Positions 25,607 through 33,197 of a stretch of DNA of 64,000 bases are shown here, one piece after another. The stretch is taken from the NCBI GenBank assembly GCA_964443075.1, contig CAYUCB010000002.1:11116-75115 (forward strand), written 5' to 3'. Made by a program: the position numbers and the translations under genes. Each line of letters opens with the position of its first letter. The first letter of the stretch is position 1. This stretch comes from DSQQ01 sp964443075. Lineage in GTDB: Bacteria; Chloroflexota; Anaerolineae; 4572-78; J111. The notes below the pieces were generated by a model. That model had not been told where the DNA came from, made no database searches, and saw only the letters and a program-made list of their open reading frames with translations.

Positions 25607-26533
25607 ATGGACTACAAAGACTACTACAAAATTCTGGGGGTTAGCAAAACCGCCAGCGATAAAGAAATTAAAGCGGCTTACCGCAAATTGGCCCGCCAAT
25701 ACCACCCCGATGTGAATCAGCACGACCCCAAGGCCGAGGAACGATTTAAAGAAATTAACGAGGCCCACGAGGTTTTAAGCGACTCCGGCAAGCGGGCCAA
25801 GTACGACCAGTTAGGGGCCGATTGGCAGCGCTGGCAGCAATCGGGCGGGCGGCCGGGCGATTTTAACTGGAATCAGTGGACCAGCGGCCCAGGCGGAGGG
25901 GGACGGGTGCGTTACGGCAGCCCGGATGACCTGGAAGATTTGTTTGGCGGGAACAGCGCCTTTTCTGATTTTTTCACCAGTATCTTCGGCGCGGGCGGCG
26001 GTTCAGCCCGCGCGGGGGGGTTTGACTTTAGCTCGCGTCGCCAGGCTGGCCAGGATATGGAACATCCCGTTGAAATCAGCCTGACCGAAGCCTATCACGG
26101 CGCGACCCGCATCCTGACCAAAGAAGGCCGCCGCTTAGAAGTCAAAATACCGGCCGGAGCCAAAACCGGCACCAAAGTGCGCATGCGCGGCGAAGGCAGC
26201 GCGGGCGGCCATCTTTACCTCAAAATTGAGGTGTCGCCCGACCTGCGTTTTGAGCGTAAAGAGGACAACCTGCACACCACTGTGCCGGTTGACCTGTATA
26301 CCGCCATCCTGAGCGGCGAGGTGCGGGTACCAACGATGTCGGGTGAAGTGACCCTTAAAATTCCGGCCGGGTCGCAAAACGGGCAAAACTTTCGCTTGCG
26401 AGGTAAGGGCATGCCCAAACTGAACAAACCCGATGAGTATGGCGACCTGTACGCCCGGCTTGAGGTGCGCCTGCCCACTCAACTAACCGCGGAACAGCAG
26501 GAATTATTTGAAAAACTGCGTCAGATGGGCTGA
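25607..26533 (+). CDS. DnaJ-like co-chaperone (CbpA type)
   Basis: 308 residues from ATG 25607 (AGAGG upstream). J domain at residues 1-68 with the HPD tripeptide in RQYHPDVNQHDP. A Gly-rich region follows (GGNSAFSDFFTSIFGAGGG). There is no CxxCxGxG zinc-finger, so it belongs to the CbpA-like class with two C-terminal beta-sandwich domains (VEISLTEAYHGATRIL near 150, VPVDLYTAILSGEVRVPTM near 230). It would stimulate DnaK in the cytoplasm. No dnaK is in the window. Confidence 0.92.
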   Translation: MDYKDYYKILGVSKTASDKEIKAAYRKLARQYHPDVNQHDPKAEERFKEINEAHEVLSDSGKRAKYDQLGADWQRWQQSGGRPGDFNWNQWTSGPGGGGRVRYGSPDDLEDLFGGNSAFSDFFTSIFGAGGGSARAGGFDFSSRRQAGQDMEHPVEISLTEAYHGATRILTKEGRRLEVKIPAGAKTGTKVRMRGEGSAGGHLYLKIEVSPDLRFERKEDNLHTTVPVDLYTAILSGEVRVPTMSGEVTLKIPAGSQNGQNFRLRGKGMPKLNKPDEYGDLYARLEVRLPTQLTAEQQELFEKLRQMG

Positions 26534-26553
26534 AACCAATTTGACCCCAACAT

Positions 26554-26592
26554 ACGGAGCGGGGATGATTATCCGCGCTCCGTTTATTTTTT
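26554..26592 (+). terminator. Rho-independent terminator after the DnaJ-like gene
   Basis: ACGGAGCG (26554-26561) and CGCTCCGT (26576-26583) form an 8-bp stem, directly followed by TTATTTTTTA. Confidence 0.8.
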
Positions 26593-26659
26593 ATGACCAA
26601 TTTGCCCGCACATAAAAAAAACTTAGAATCCTTCCATCTATCAAAAGGAGTGTTTTGCC

Positions 26660-27439
26660 TTGACTACTAACAATTTTTACGTTCCCCAAAAAGCAATGGC
26701 CATTGCTGCCCATCCCGATGACCTTGAATTTTCTTGCGCCGGCACGGTGGCCCGTTGGGCGCAGGCCGGTTGTGAAGTTTCGTTTGTGCTTTGCACCAGC
26801 GGCGATGTGGGCATTGCCGACCCCGGCATGACCCGGGCCCAAGCCACCGAAATCCGCGAGGCCGAGCAGCGGGCTGCGGCTGAGGTGCTGGGGGTGAAAG
26901 AGGTGATTTTTCTACGCGAGCCGGATGGAATGCTGGAGAACACTATCACCCTGCGCAAAAAACTGGTGCGCGAAATTCGGCGCTTTAAGCCGGAGGTGGT
27001 CATCACCGGCGACCCGACCACGGTTTGGGTCAGCAATAACTACATCAATCACCCCGACCATCGGGCGGCCAATGGGGCGGCGATTGATGCGATATTTCCG
27101 GCGGCGGGTCAGCCCAACCTGTTTGAAGAACTGGCCGAAGAGGGCTTAACGGCCCACAAGGTGCGGAAAGTTTATGTGTCTTCCTGGGTGGAACAGGCCG
27201 ACCTTTATGTGAACATCAGCGAGACGTTTGCCCTGAAGATAGAGGCCCTCAGAAAGCATGTCAGCCAGATGCGCGATTGGGACCCGGAACCGATGATTAA
27301 AGAGTGGGCGGGTCAGGCGGCCAAAGGCAAAGAGATGGCTTATGCCGAAGCTTACCGGGTCATTACCCTGGTCAGCGATGAGGATTTTGCCAAAATAACC
27401 GCCGACGGCATACCGCCGACCGCCGACTCGACCTTATGA
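26660..27439 (+). CDS. PIG-L family deacetylase
   Basis: 259 residues from TTG 26660 with AAAGGAG about 10 bases upstream. The zinc site of LmbE/PIG-L deacetylases is present: AIAAHPDDLEFSCAGT (residues 12-27, HPDD) and NHPDHRAANGAA near residue 131 (HPDH). Such enzymes remove acetyl from N-acetylglucosamine-linked substrates, as in mycothiol, bacillithiol or glycolipid metabolism. No partner gene nearby reveals the substrate. Single gene with a terminator upstream. Confidence 0.88.
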   Translation: MTTNNFYVPQKAMAIAAHPDDLEFSCAGTVARWAQAGCEVSFVLCTSGDVGIADPGMTRAQATEIREAEQRAAAEVLGVKEVIFLREPDGMLENTITLRKKLVREIRRFKPEVVITGDPTTVWVSNNYINHPDHRAANGAAIDAIFPAAGQPNLFEELAEEGLTAHKVRKVYVSSWVEQADLYVNISETFALKIEALRKHVSQMRDWDPEPMIKEWAGQAAKGKEMAYAEAYRVITLVSDEDFAKITADGIPPTADSTL

Positions 27440-27476
27440 TAGGACAGGTCGCTAATCGGCGGTCAGTGGTCCGCGG

Positions 27477-27878
27477 TCATTCTGGGGGGCAAACCATTGT
27501 TTCTAAAAGATGTTTGAGGGCGGCGGCAGGGTTGGCGCAAAAGCCGCTATGGACCGGCGAGATTTGGATGATGCCGCTGCGAGGGGCGACTAACCAGTGA
27601 AAGCGCTCGGCCAGGGGCAATAAGCCGATTGGCCCGGCGGCTTGACCCCCGGCGCACACCAGCGGAATCAAGGCCAGGTGGTGTTCCACCTCTGCCGGGT
27701 CAAGGGTGGGGGCCAGGTGAGCCAGGTGAGCCAGGCGCGACCGATCGAGGCAAATGAGGGCCTCGAGGAAATTTTGGGTGCGACAAAAGAGGATGACCCC
27801 GGCGTTGATAAATTCTTCCCGTTCCACCCGCGGCACCACCCGGATAATGGCGTAATCAAAAGAATCAGAGGCGGGCAC
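27477..27878 (-). CDS. DUF3037 protein
   Basis: 133 residues from GTG 27878, chosen because AGGAGG stands 6 bases upstream; a TTG further up has no such site. The sequence begins with PASDSFDYAIIRVVPRVERE and contains FINAGVILFCRTQNFLEA, which are the conserved features of DUF3037. This family is typically encoded next to a HipA-like kinase, as here. The gene overlaps the kinase stop by 14 bases, so they are translationally coupled. Role unknown; possibly partner of the kinase. Confidence 0.82.
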   Translation of the reverse strand: MPASDSFDYAIIRVVPRVEREEFINAGVILFCRTQNFLEALICLDRSRLAHLAHLAPTLDPAEVEHHLALIPLVCAGGQAAGPIGLLPLAERFHWLVAPRSGIIQISPVHSGFCANPAAALKHLLETMVCPPE

Positions 27879-28635
27879 GGATGGCCTCCTCGACAAAGGG
27901 GCGCGGCGGCTCTAACCGCCGCTGCAAATAAGCGGCGTAAGCCGCCCGGTGTTCGGCGTGGCTGGCAAAGCTCGCTTCGCCGTTTAGCCAGGTATCGGGG
28001 ATAAGGGCCACCACCCGCTCTATCAATTCCGGCGTCACTTGAGCGGCCAGGGTGGCGTCGGCGGCGGATAAATTGGTAGCGTAAGGCAGCAGCACGTGGT
28101 TTTTAATCAAGCCAAACGGGCTGCGGCTGCGCCCCAGGTAATCAGTCCAGTTGTGATGAAAATAAAGGGCCGCGCCGTGGTCAATTAGCCAGGGGCTGTG
28201 CTGCCAGACCAGGATATTGGTGTTGCGGGGGGTGCGGTCAACATTGGTCACGTAACTATCAAACCAGACCACCGCCGAAGCCAGGGCCGGGTCCAGCCGG
28301 GTCACCAGCGGGTCAAAATTAAACGCGCCGGGCAGATAGGCCAGCGCCAGGTTAAGCCCGGCGCTGGCCCGAATCAGGTCTTGAATTTCCGGGTCTGGCT
28401 CCGAGCGGCCCAGAGCCGGGTCCAGGTAAGCCAGGGCAATTTCCGGCACGGGCAGGCCCAGAGCGCGGGCCAATTCTCCGGCAATGAGTTCGGCAATGAG
28501 GGCTTTTGGCCCTTGCCCAGCCCCACGGAATTTTAGCACGTAAAGCTGCTCATCATCAGCCTCCACAATGGCCGGCAGCGAACCGCCCTCGCGCAAGGGA
28601 GTGACATAACGCATCGCAGTAATGGTTTTTAGCAT
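27865..28635 (-). CDS. HipA-like kinase
   Basis: 256 residues from ATG 28635. The sequence resembles the C-terminal kinase half of HipA: ATP-binding region VLKFRGAGQGPKALIAELIA (residues 33-52) with the catalytic lysine, then SAVVWFDSYVTNVDRTPRNT (catalytic Asp in NVDR) near 122 and WLIDHGAAL (metal-binding D in DHG) near 150. It lacks the N-terminal HipA subdomain and no HipB-type helix-turn-helix gene is adjacent, so it belongs to the short HipA-like kinases paired with DUF3037. Target unknown. Confidence 0.82.
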   Translation of the reverse strand: MLKTITAMRYVTPLREGGSLPAIVEADDEQLYVLKFRGAGQGPKALIAELIAGELARALGLPVPEIALAYLDPALGRSEPDPEIQDLIRASAGLNLALAYLPGAFNFDPLVTRLDPALASAVVWFDSYVTNVDRTPRNTNILVWQHSPWLIDHGAALYFHHNWTDYLGRSRSPFGLIKNHVLLPYATNLSAADATLAAQVTPELIERVVALIPDTWLNGEASFASHAEHRAAYAAYLQRRLEPPRPFVEEAIRARL

Positions 28636-28719
28636 GGGATGGATTGTATTCAGGTGGCGGGGTTAAGGCAAACCGCTTTACCTTTTGGGAGATAAACCTC
28701 ATATGAGGTCTCGGTCAGT

Positions 28720-28765
28720 TTGAATTCTGGCTCGGACTGGGTATAATACGTATTGAATACGTATT
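28720..28765 (+). promoter_or_regulatory. promoter and operator of the MazEF-type locus
   Basis: TTGAAT (28720-28725), 16-base spacer, and TATAAT (28742-28747). AATACGTATT occurs twice in tandem (28745-28754 and 28756-28765), and each copy is itself a perfect palindrome. The copies overlap the -10 box and the likely start point, an ideal position for repression by the antitoxin. Confidence 0.8.
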
Positions 28766-28778
28766 AGGAGAGGTACAG

Positions 28779-29009
28779 ATGCAGAAAAAACTTACCATTA
28801 CCATTGATGAGTATGTATACGAAGGCTTGCACAAGACGGTTGGGCGAGGAAACATCAGTCAATTTATCGAGTCTCTGATACGCCCCCATGTGATGAACAC
28901 CGACCTGGAACTAGCCTATCAGCAAATGGCTGAAGATGAAATCCGTGAAGGTGAAGCCCTGGAGTGGGTAGAGGCTTTGATTGGAGATGTGGCCGATGCA
29001 GCGCGGTGA
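28779..29009 (+). CDS. antitoxin of MazEF-type pair
   Basis: 76 residues from ATG 28779, after AGGAGAGG. The N-terminus KKLTITIDEYVYEGLHKTVG reads as a ribbon-helix-helix DNA-binding strand and helix, followed by GRGNISQFIESLIRPHV, and an acidic C-terminal tail (EDEIREGEALEWVEALIGD) that would wrap the toxin. The order antitoxin-toxin, the 14-base overlap with the toxin gene and the operator upstream support the role. Confidence 0.82.
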   Translation: MQKKLTITIDEYVYEGLHKTVGRGNISQFIESLIRPHVMNTDLELAYQQMAEDEIREGEALEWVEALIGDVADAAR

Positions 29010-29340
29010 GGTATGGTGGGTCAACTTTGACCCGTCTATCGGGGGTGAAATTCAGAAGCAGCGCCCGGCGGTCATTATCAGTAACGATATGTCGAATAAA
29101 TTTCTCAATCGGGTCCAAGTAATCCCGCTAACCAGTAAAGTTGAGCGGTTGTATCCGAGCGAAGCGTATGTGAGCCTTAACGGCCAGCAGCATAAGGCGA
29201 TGGCTGATCAAGTGACGACGGTCAGCAAAACCCGTTTGAGCAATCAGATGGGTCTTTTATCAAAGGCAGACTTGCAAAAAGTAGAGCAAGCCCTTAAGGT
29301 ACAATTAGGGTTGCTTCCGTTTCACCCAGATTTTGCTTGA
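28996..29340 (+). CDS. mazF: MazF/PemK-family endoribonuclease toxin
   Basis: 114 residues from ATG 28996. Family signature MQRGEVWWVNFDPSIGGEIQ at the start, then KQRPAVIISNDMSN with the catalytic Arg, VIPLTSKVERLYPSE and VTTVSKTRLSNQMGLLSKAD with the conserved Ser/Thr. The length is typical. MazF cuts mRNA at short sequence motifs; free toxin stops growth. The cognate antitoxin gene overlaps it by 14 bases. Confidence 0.9.
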   Translation: MQRGEVWWVNFDPSIGGEIQKQRPAVIISNDMSNKFLNRVQVIPLTSKVERLYPSEAYVSLNGQQHKAMADQVTTVSKTRLSNQMGLLSKADLQKVEQALKVQLGLLPFHPDFA

Positions 29341-29353
29341 GAAGAACAAAAAA

Positions 29354-29500
29354 ATGTGGCTATTACTGAGTCTTTGGCTAAAGGAATTTGCGACTTCCCC
29401 GGCTGTCTCGCTACAAGCGTTGATGGATGATATAAGCGATAAAGCCCAAGCGAGAGGCTTAACTCCGGCCATCTTGGAGTCCATCCTCAATGCCGACTGA
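29354..29500 (+). CDS. small antitoxin-like protein of a PIN toxin locus
   Basis: 48 residues from ATG 29354 to TGA 29498-29500. The tail SDKAQARGLTPAILESILNA resembles the C-terminal toxin-binding helix of short antitoxins that precede PIN-domain ribonucleases. The N-terminus looks truncated or altered (MWLLLSLWLKEFAT). Its end overlaps the start of the PIN stub at 29490 in the manner of a toxin-antitoxin operon. Confidence 0.45.
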   Translation: MWLLLSLWLKEFATSPAVSLQALMDDISDKAQARGLTPAILESILNAD

Positions 29501-29543
29501 CCGGCGCTTCGTGTTTGATACCAATGTTATGGTAAGATTATGA
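29490..29543 (+). pseudogene. PIN-domain toxin stub
   Basis: 17 codons from ATG 29490: MPTDRRFVFDTNVMVRL and then TGA. FDTNV is the first acidic motif of PIN-domain nucleases, and normal proteins continue for about 130 residues. The rest is missing; unrelated intergenic sequence follows. Confidence 0.65.
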
Positions 29544-29741
29544 TCATTGACAGTATAGGTATTAATTGTCCAGTCCGATAATTTCAACCGGAGACACATC
29601 TCGACTATCATTGTGGTGGTTATCATATCACTTCTAAATCCCCGTTTAACGCAAGGCCGTGCCTTTGCTCTTTTTTTCTTTTTTTAAAACTGTTATACTC
29701 CACTTGAAATTTTCCTACCCTTTTACAGCAGGAGCATCCGC

Positions 29742-31265
29742 ATGGCCGAAAACAACGAACTTGAACGAACCCTCTGGGCCGCCGCCGATAAACTGCGCTC
29801 TAATATGGACGCCGCCGAATACAAGCATATTGTTCTCGGCCTGATTTTCCTCAAATATATCTCCGATGCCTTTTATGACCTGCACCGCCAGCTTGAAGCC
29901 GGTGAGGGCGAGTTTGAAGGGGCCGACCCCGAAGACTCCGATGAATATCTGGCTTATAACATCTTCTTTGTGCCGGAAAAAGCCCGCTGGCAATATCTGC
30001 AAGACCGGGCCAAACAGCCCGAAATCGGCAAGTGGCTGGATGAGGCGATGGACGCCATCGAAAGAATCAATCCGCCGCTCAAAGGGGTTTTGCCCAAAAT
30101 TTATGCCGACCCCGAACTGAACAAACAACGGTTGGGGGAACTGATTGACCTGATCGGCACCATCGGCTTTAACCAGGCGGGCCATCAGGCCAAAGATTTA
30201 CTGGGCCGGGTGTACGAATATTTTTTGGGTGAGTTTGCCGACGCCGAAGGCAAAAAGGGCGGACAGTTTTACACCCCGGCCAGCATTGTGAAACTGCTGG
30301 TAGCGATGCTGGAACCCTACGCCGGCCGGGTGTACGATGGCTGCTGCGGCAGCGGCGGCATGTTTGTGCAGAGCGAACGCTTTGTGGAGGAACACCAGGG
30401 CAATATCAAAGATTTATCCATCTACGGGCAGGAGTCGAATCCGACCACCCTGCGACTGGCGAAAATGAATCTCGCCATTCGCGGCATTGACGCCAAACTT
30501 GAGTTGGGCGATACCTTTCTCGATGACAAGCACAAGGATTTGAAAGCCGACTACATCCTGGCCAATCCCCCCTTCAACGTGAGCGATTGGAGCGGGGAGC
30601 AATTGCGCCAGGATAACCGCTGGAAATATGGCCCGCCGCCCACCGGCAACGCCAACTACGCCAGGCTGCAACATTTTATCCACAAACTTAGCCCCAACGG
30701 CACCGCCGGCATTGTGCTGGCTAACGGCAGTATGAACAGCAACACTGGCGGCGAGGGCGAAATTCGGCAGAAGATGATTGAAGATGGGATGATTGATTGC
30801 ATGGTCGCCCTGCCGGCCCAGCTTTTTTACAATACGATGATTCCCGCCTGCCTCTGGTTTTTGGCCCGCAATAAAACCAATCATAAGTTCCGCGACCGTT
30901 CTAATGAAATCCTTTTTATTGATGCCCGTAATTTGGGCGTGATGATTAACCGCCGCAATAAGGAATTTGCCGATGAAGATATTGCTCTGATTGCCTCCAC
31001 TTACCATGCCTGGCGCAACCTGGGTGGCGTATATCAGGATAAACCCGGCTTTTGCAAAGCCGCCACGCTGGACGAGGTACGCGCCAACAACTATGTGCTG
31101 ATGCCGGGCCGCTATGTGGGCGCGGAAGAAGAGGAAGATGACGGCATCCCCTTTGAGGAAAAAATGGCCGCCCTGACCGAAAAGCTGGCCGGGCAGTTTG
31201 CCAGAGGCGCGGAATTGGAAGCCACCATTCGGGAGAAGTTGAAGGGGATTGGGTATGAATTCTAA
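29742..31265 (+). CDS. hsdM: type I restriction-modification methylase subunit
   Basis: 507 residues from ATG 29742 (CAGGAG upstream). N-terminal HsdM_N helical domain (residues 1-150; RTLWAAADKLRSNMDAAEYK), then the N6-adenine methylase: GGQFYTPASIVKLLVAMLEP near 170, SAM motif I VYDGCCGSGGMFVQS near 197 and catalytic NPPF near 275. With HsdS it methylates adenine in the bipartite recognition site, and with HsdR it forms the nuclease. hsdS starts within its last codons (overlap of 11 bases). Confidence 0.95.
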   Translation: MAENNELERTLWAAADKLRSNMDAAEYKHIVLGLIFLKYISDAFYDLHRQLEAGEGEFEGADPEDSDEYLAYNIFFVPEKARWQYLQDRAKQPEIGKWLDEAMDAIERINPPLKGVLPKIYADPELNKQRLGELIDLIGTIGFNQAGHQAKDLLGRVYEYFLGEFADAEGKKGGQFYTPASIVKLLVAMLEPYAGRVYDGCCGSGGMFVQSERFVEEHQGNIKDLSIYGQESNPTTLRLAKMNLAIRGIDAKLELGDTFLDDKHKDLKADYILANPPFNVSDWSGEQLRQDNRWKYGPPPTGNANYARLQHFIHKLSPNGTAGIVLANGSMNSNTGGEGEIRQKMIEDGMIDCMVALPAQLFYNTMIPACLWFLARNKTNHKFRDRSNEILFIDARNLGVMINRRNKEFADEDIALIASTYHAWRNLGGVYQDKPGFCKAATLDEVRANNYVLMPGRYVGAEEEEDDGIPFEEKMAALTEKLAGQFARGAELEATIREKLKGIGYEF

Positions 31266-32472
31266 GGGGTGGAAACCTTATAGATTAAGAGACCTTTGCA
31301 CAAAAATTGGCTCAGGAGCAACACCACGGGGCGGCAAGGAAGCATATCTTGATGATGGCCCCTTCGCACTCATCAGAAGTCAGAATGTTCTCGATTTCTT
31401 TTTTTCATATGATGGACTTGCATTTATTGATAAAGATCAAGCTGACCAATTAAGTAATGTAGAAATTCAAGAGAAAGATGTTTTGCTGAATATTACCGGT
31501 GACAGTGTTGCGAGAGTTTGTCAAGTCCCCAGCGCGTTACTTCCTGCCAGAGTAAATCAGCATGTTTCAATTATTCGCCCAGATAATACTAAACTCATTC
31601 CTGAATACCTGAAGTATTTTATGCTAAATCCCAAGTTCAAGAACTATATGCTTGGCTTGGCCTCTGTCGGTGCAACTAGAAATGCATTAACAAAAGGCAT
31701 GATTGAGGATTTTGAAATTGACTTACCTCCCCTCCCCACTCAACATCGCATCGCCGACATTCTCTCCGCGCTGGATGACAAAATCGAACTCAACCGCCAG
31801 ACCAACGCCACCCTGGAAGCCATCGCCCAGGCTATTTTCAAGGAGTGGTTTGTAAATTTTAACTTCCCTGGCACGACGGGAGAGATGAAAGAGAGCGAGT
31901 TGGGGCCGATTCCGGTAGGGTGGCGGGTTGGGAAGTTGGACGAAGTTGTTGACATCAATATGGGGCAATCACCACCCGGTTCAAGTTATAACCAAGTTGG
32001 AGATGGTATCTGTTTTTTTCAAGGTAAAGCAGAGTTTGGTTTCCGGTTTCCAACTATAGATAAATTTACTACCGAACCAAAAAAAATTGCCAAAAAATTT
32101 GACGCCTTACTGAGTGTTAGAGCACCTGTTGGCACAATTAACATGGTGCGGGAAGAATGTTGCATTGGGCGTGGTCTTGCAGCCATTAGCGGTAAAAATA
32201 AGGCTTGGTCTTTTGCGTTTTATTCCTTAAAGAATCTGGAAGATCATTTCACTACATATGAAGGAACGGGAACAGTTTTTGGCTCTATTAACAAGACTGA
32301 ATTGGAAAATATAGTCATTGTTGTACCTCCTCCAGAAATCATTTTGAAATTTGAGAAAACGGTAAATCAAATTGATGAAGCGATCTTTAACCTTGAAGAG
32401 CAATCCGCCACCCTCGCCCAAATCCGCGATGCCCTGCTGCCCAAGTTGATGCGGGGGGAGATTGAGCTATGA
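31255..32472 (+). CDS. hsdS: type I restriction-modification specificity subunit
   Basis: 405 residues from ATG 31255. Two target recognition domains, each followed by a conserved coiled-coil spacer: TRD1 residues 1-165 then LPTQHRIADILSALDDKIEL and TLEAIAQAIFKEWFVNF; TRD2 residues about 215-355 then FNLEEQSATLAQIRDALLPK at the C-terminus. The TRDs have lower GC content than the spacer regions, as expected for exchanged recognition modules. It defines the DNA sequence bound by the complex. A REP/RAYT insertion follows its stop. Confidence 0.93.
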   Translation: MNSKGWKPYRLRDLCTKIGSGATPRGGKEAYLDDGPFALIRSQNVLDFFFSYDGLAFIDKDQADQLSNVEIQEKDVLLNITGDSVARVCQVPSALLPARVNQHVSIIRPDNTKLIPEYLKYFMLNPKFKNYMLGLASVGATRNALTKGMIEDFEIDLPPLPTQHRIADILSALDDKIELNRQTNATLEAIAQAIFKEWFVNFNFPGTTGEMKESELGPIPVGWRVGKLDEVVDINMGQSPPGSSYNQVGDGICFFQGKAEFGFRFPTIDKFTTEPKKIAKKFDALLSVRAPVGTINMVREECCIGRGLAAISGKNKAWSFAFYSLKNLEDHFTTYEGTGTVFGSINKTELENIVIVVPPPEIILKFEKTVNQIDEAIFNLEEQSATLAQIRDALLPKLMRGEIEL

Positions 32473-32498
32473 GCGGGGGGTATTGTAATGGGGGCATC

Positions 32499-32550
32499 GT
32501 AGGGGCGTATGGCCATACGCCCCTACCCGGCGTGGGCCATACACCCCTAC
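32499..32550. repeat. REP palindrome upstream of RAYT
   Basis: GTAGGGGCGTATGG (32499-32512) joined directly to CCATACGCCCCTAC (32513-32526) is a perfect 28-bp palindrome. A partial copy ending in CACCCCTAC follows (32527-32550). The GTAG head fits REP sequences recognised by RAYT transposases. Confidence 0.85.
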
Positions 32551-32568
32551 TCGAAATGGAAATGACAC

Positions 32569-33132
32569 ATGACAAATCAACCGCGTTACAACCCACAAAT
32601 TCACCATCGGCGGTCTATTCGCTTGAAAGGTTACGATTATTCACAGGCGGGCGCGTATTTCATCACGATATGTACCCACAACCGCGAATGTTTGTTTGGC
32701 CAAATTGTGAACAGCGAAATGCATTTGAATGAATATGGGGAAACGGTGCGCGATGAATGGGAAAAATCTACCCACATCCGCGCCGAAATCGAATTGGGCG
32801 AATTTGTGGTTATGCCTAACCATTTTCACGGGATTGTGTTGATAACGGGTAGTAGGGGCGACCGGCCGGTCGCCCCTACGGCCGCCCCTACCTTAACCGC
32901 GCCACCACCCAACGGGCCAAAACCAAAATCCATTGGCGCATTAATGTCCGGTTTCAAATCCGCCGTCACCAAACGCATCAACATCCAACGCGGTACGCCT
33001 GGTGTTCCGGTCTGGCAACGCAATTATTGGGAGCACATCATTCGCAACGAACAATCCTACCTTGATATCGCTACCTACATCATCAACAACCCGGCGCAAT
33101 GGGAATTAGACAAACTGTATGCAACGGGGTAG
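32569..33132 (+). CDS. REP-associated tyrosine transposase (RAYT, TnpA_REP, Y1 family)
   Basis: 187 residues from ATG 32569. N-terminus RRSIRLKGYDYSQAGAYFIT leads into the Y1 transposase fold; the HUH metal motif is in VVMPNHFHGIV near residue 85, and the catalytic tyrosine lies in SYLDIATYIINNPAQW near 168. RAYTs are single-copy domesticated relatives of IS200/IS605 transposases that cut REP palindromes at GTAG. Residues 94-104 (GSRGDRPVAPT) are encoded by a REP palindrome inserted in frame, between the HUH helix and the C-terminal part. Perfect REPs flank the gene on both sides. Confidence 0.9.
   Translation: MTNQPRYNPQIHHRRSIRLKGYDYSQAGAYFITICTHNRECLFGQIVNSEMHLNEYGETVRDEWEKSTHIRAEIELGEFVVMPNHFHGIVLITGSRGDRPVAPTAAPTLTAPPPNGPKPKSIGALMSGFKSAVTKRINIQRGTPGVPVWQRNYWEHIIRNEQSYLDIATYIINNPAQWELDKLYATG
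32852..32879. repeat. REP palindrome inside the RAYT coding sequence
   Basis: GTAGGGGCGACCGG (32852-32865) joined to CCGGTCGCCCCTAC (32866-32879): perfect 28-bp palindrome, identical to the one at 33133-33160, in frame within the RAYT gene. Confidence 0.92.
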
Positions 33133-33179
33133 GTAGGGGCGACCGGCCGGTCGCCCCTACTACCGATAACGCCCCTACC
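33133..33179. repeat. REP palindrome directly after the RAYT stop codon
   Basis: GTAGGGGCGACCGG (33133-33146) and CCGGTCGCCCCTAC (33147-33160) begin at the base after the TAG stop. A partial copy (ACGCCCCTACC, 33169-33179) follows. hsdR starts 18 bases beyond. Confidence 0.9.
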
Positions 33180-33197
33180 ATACCCGGTGAATAACCA

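Noticed and set aside
32469..32732. 87-codon frame overlapping the start of the RAYT gene
   Set aside because: It reads through REP palindromes and is out of frame with the recognised RAYT; no independent support.
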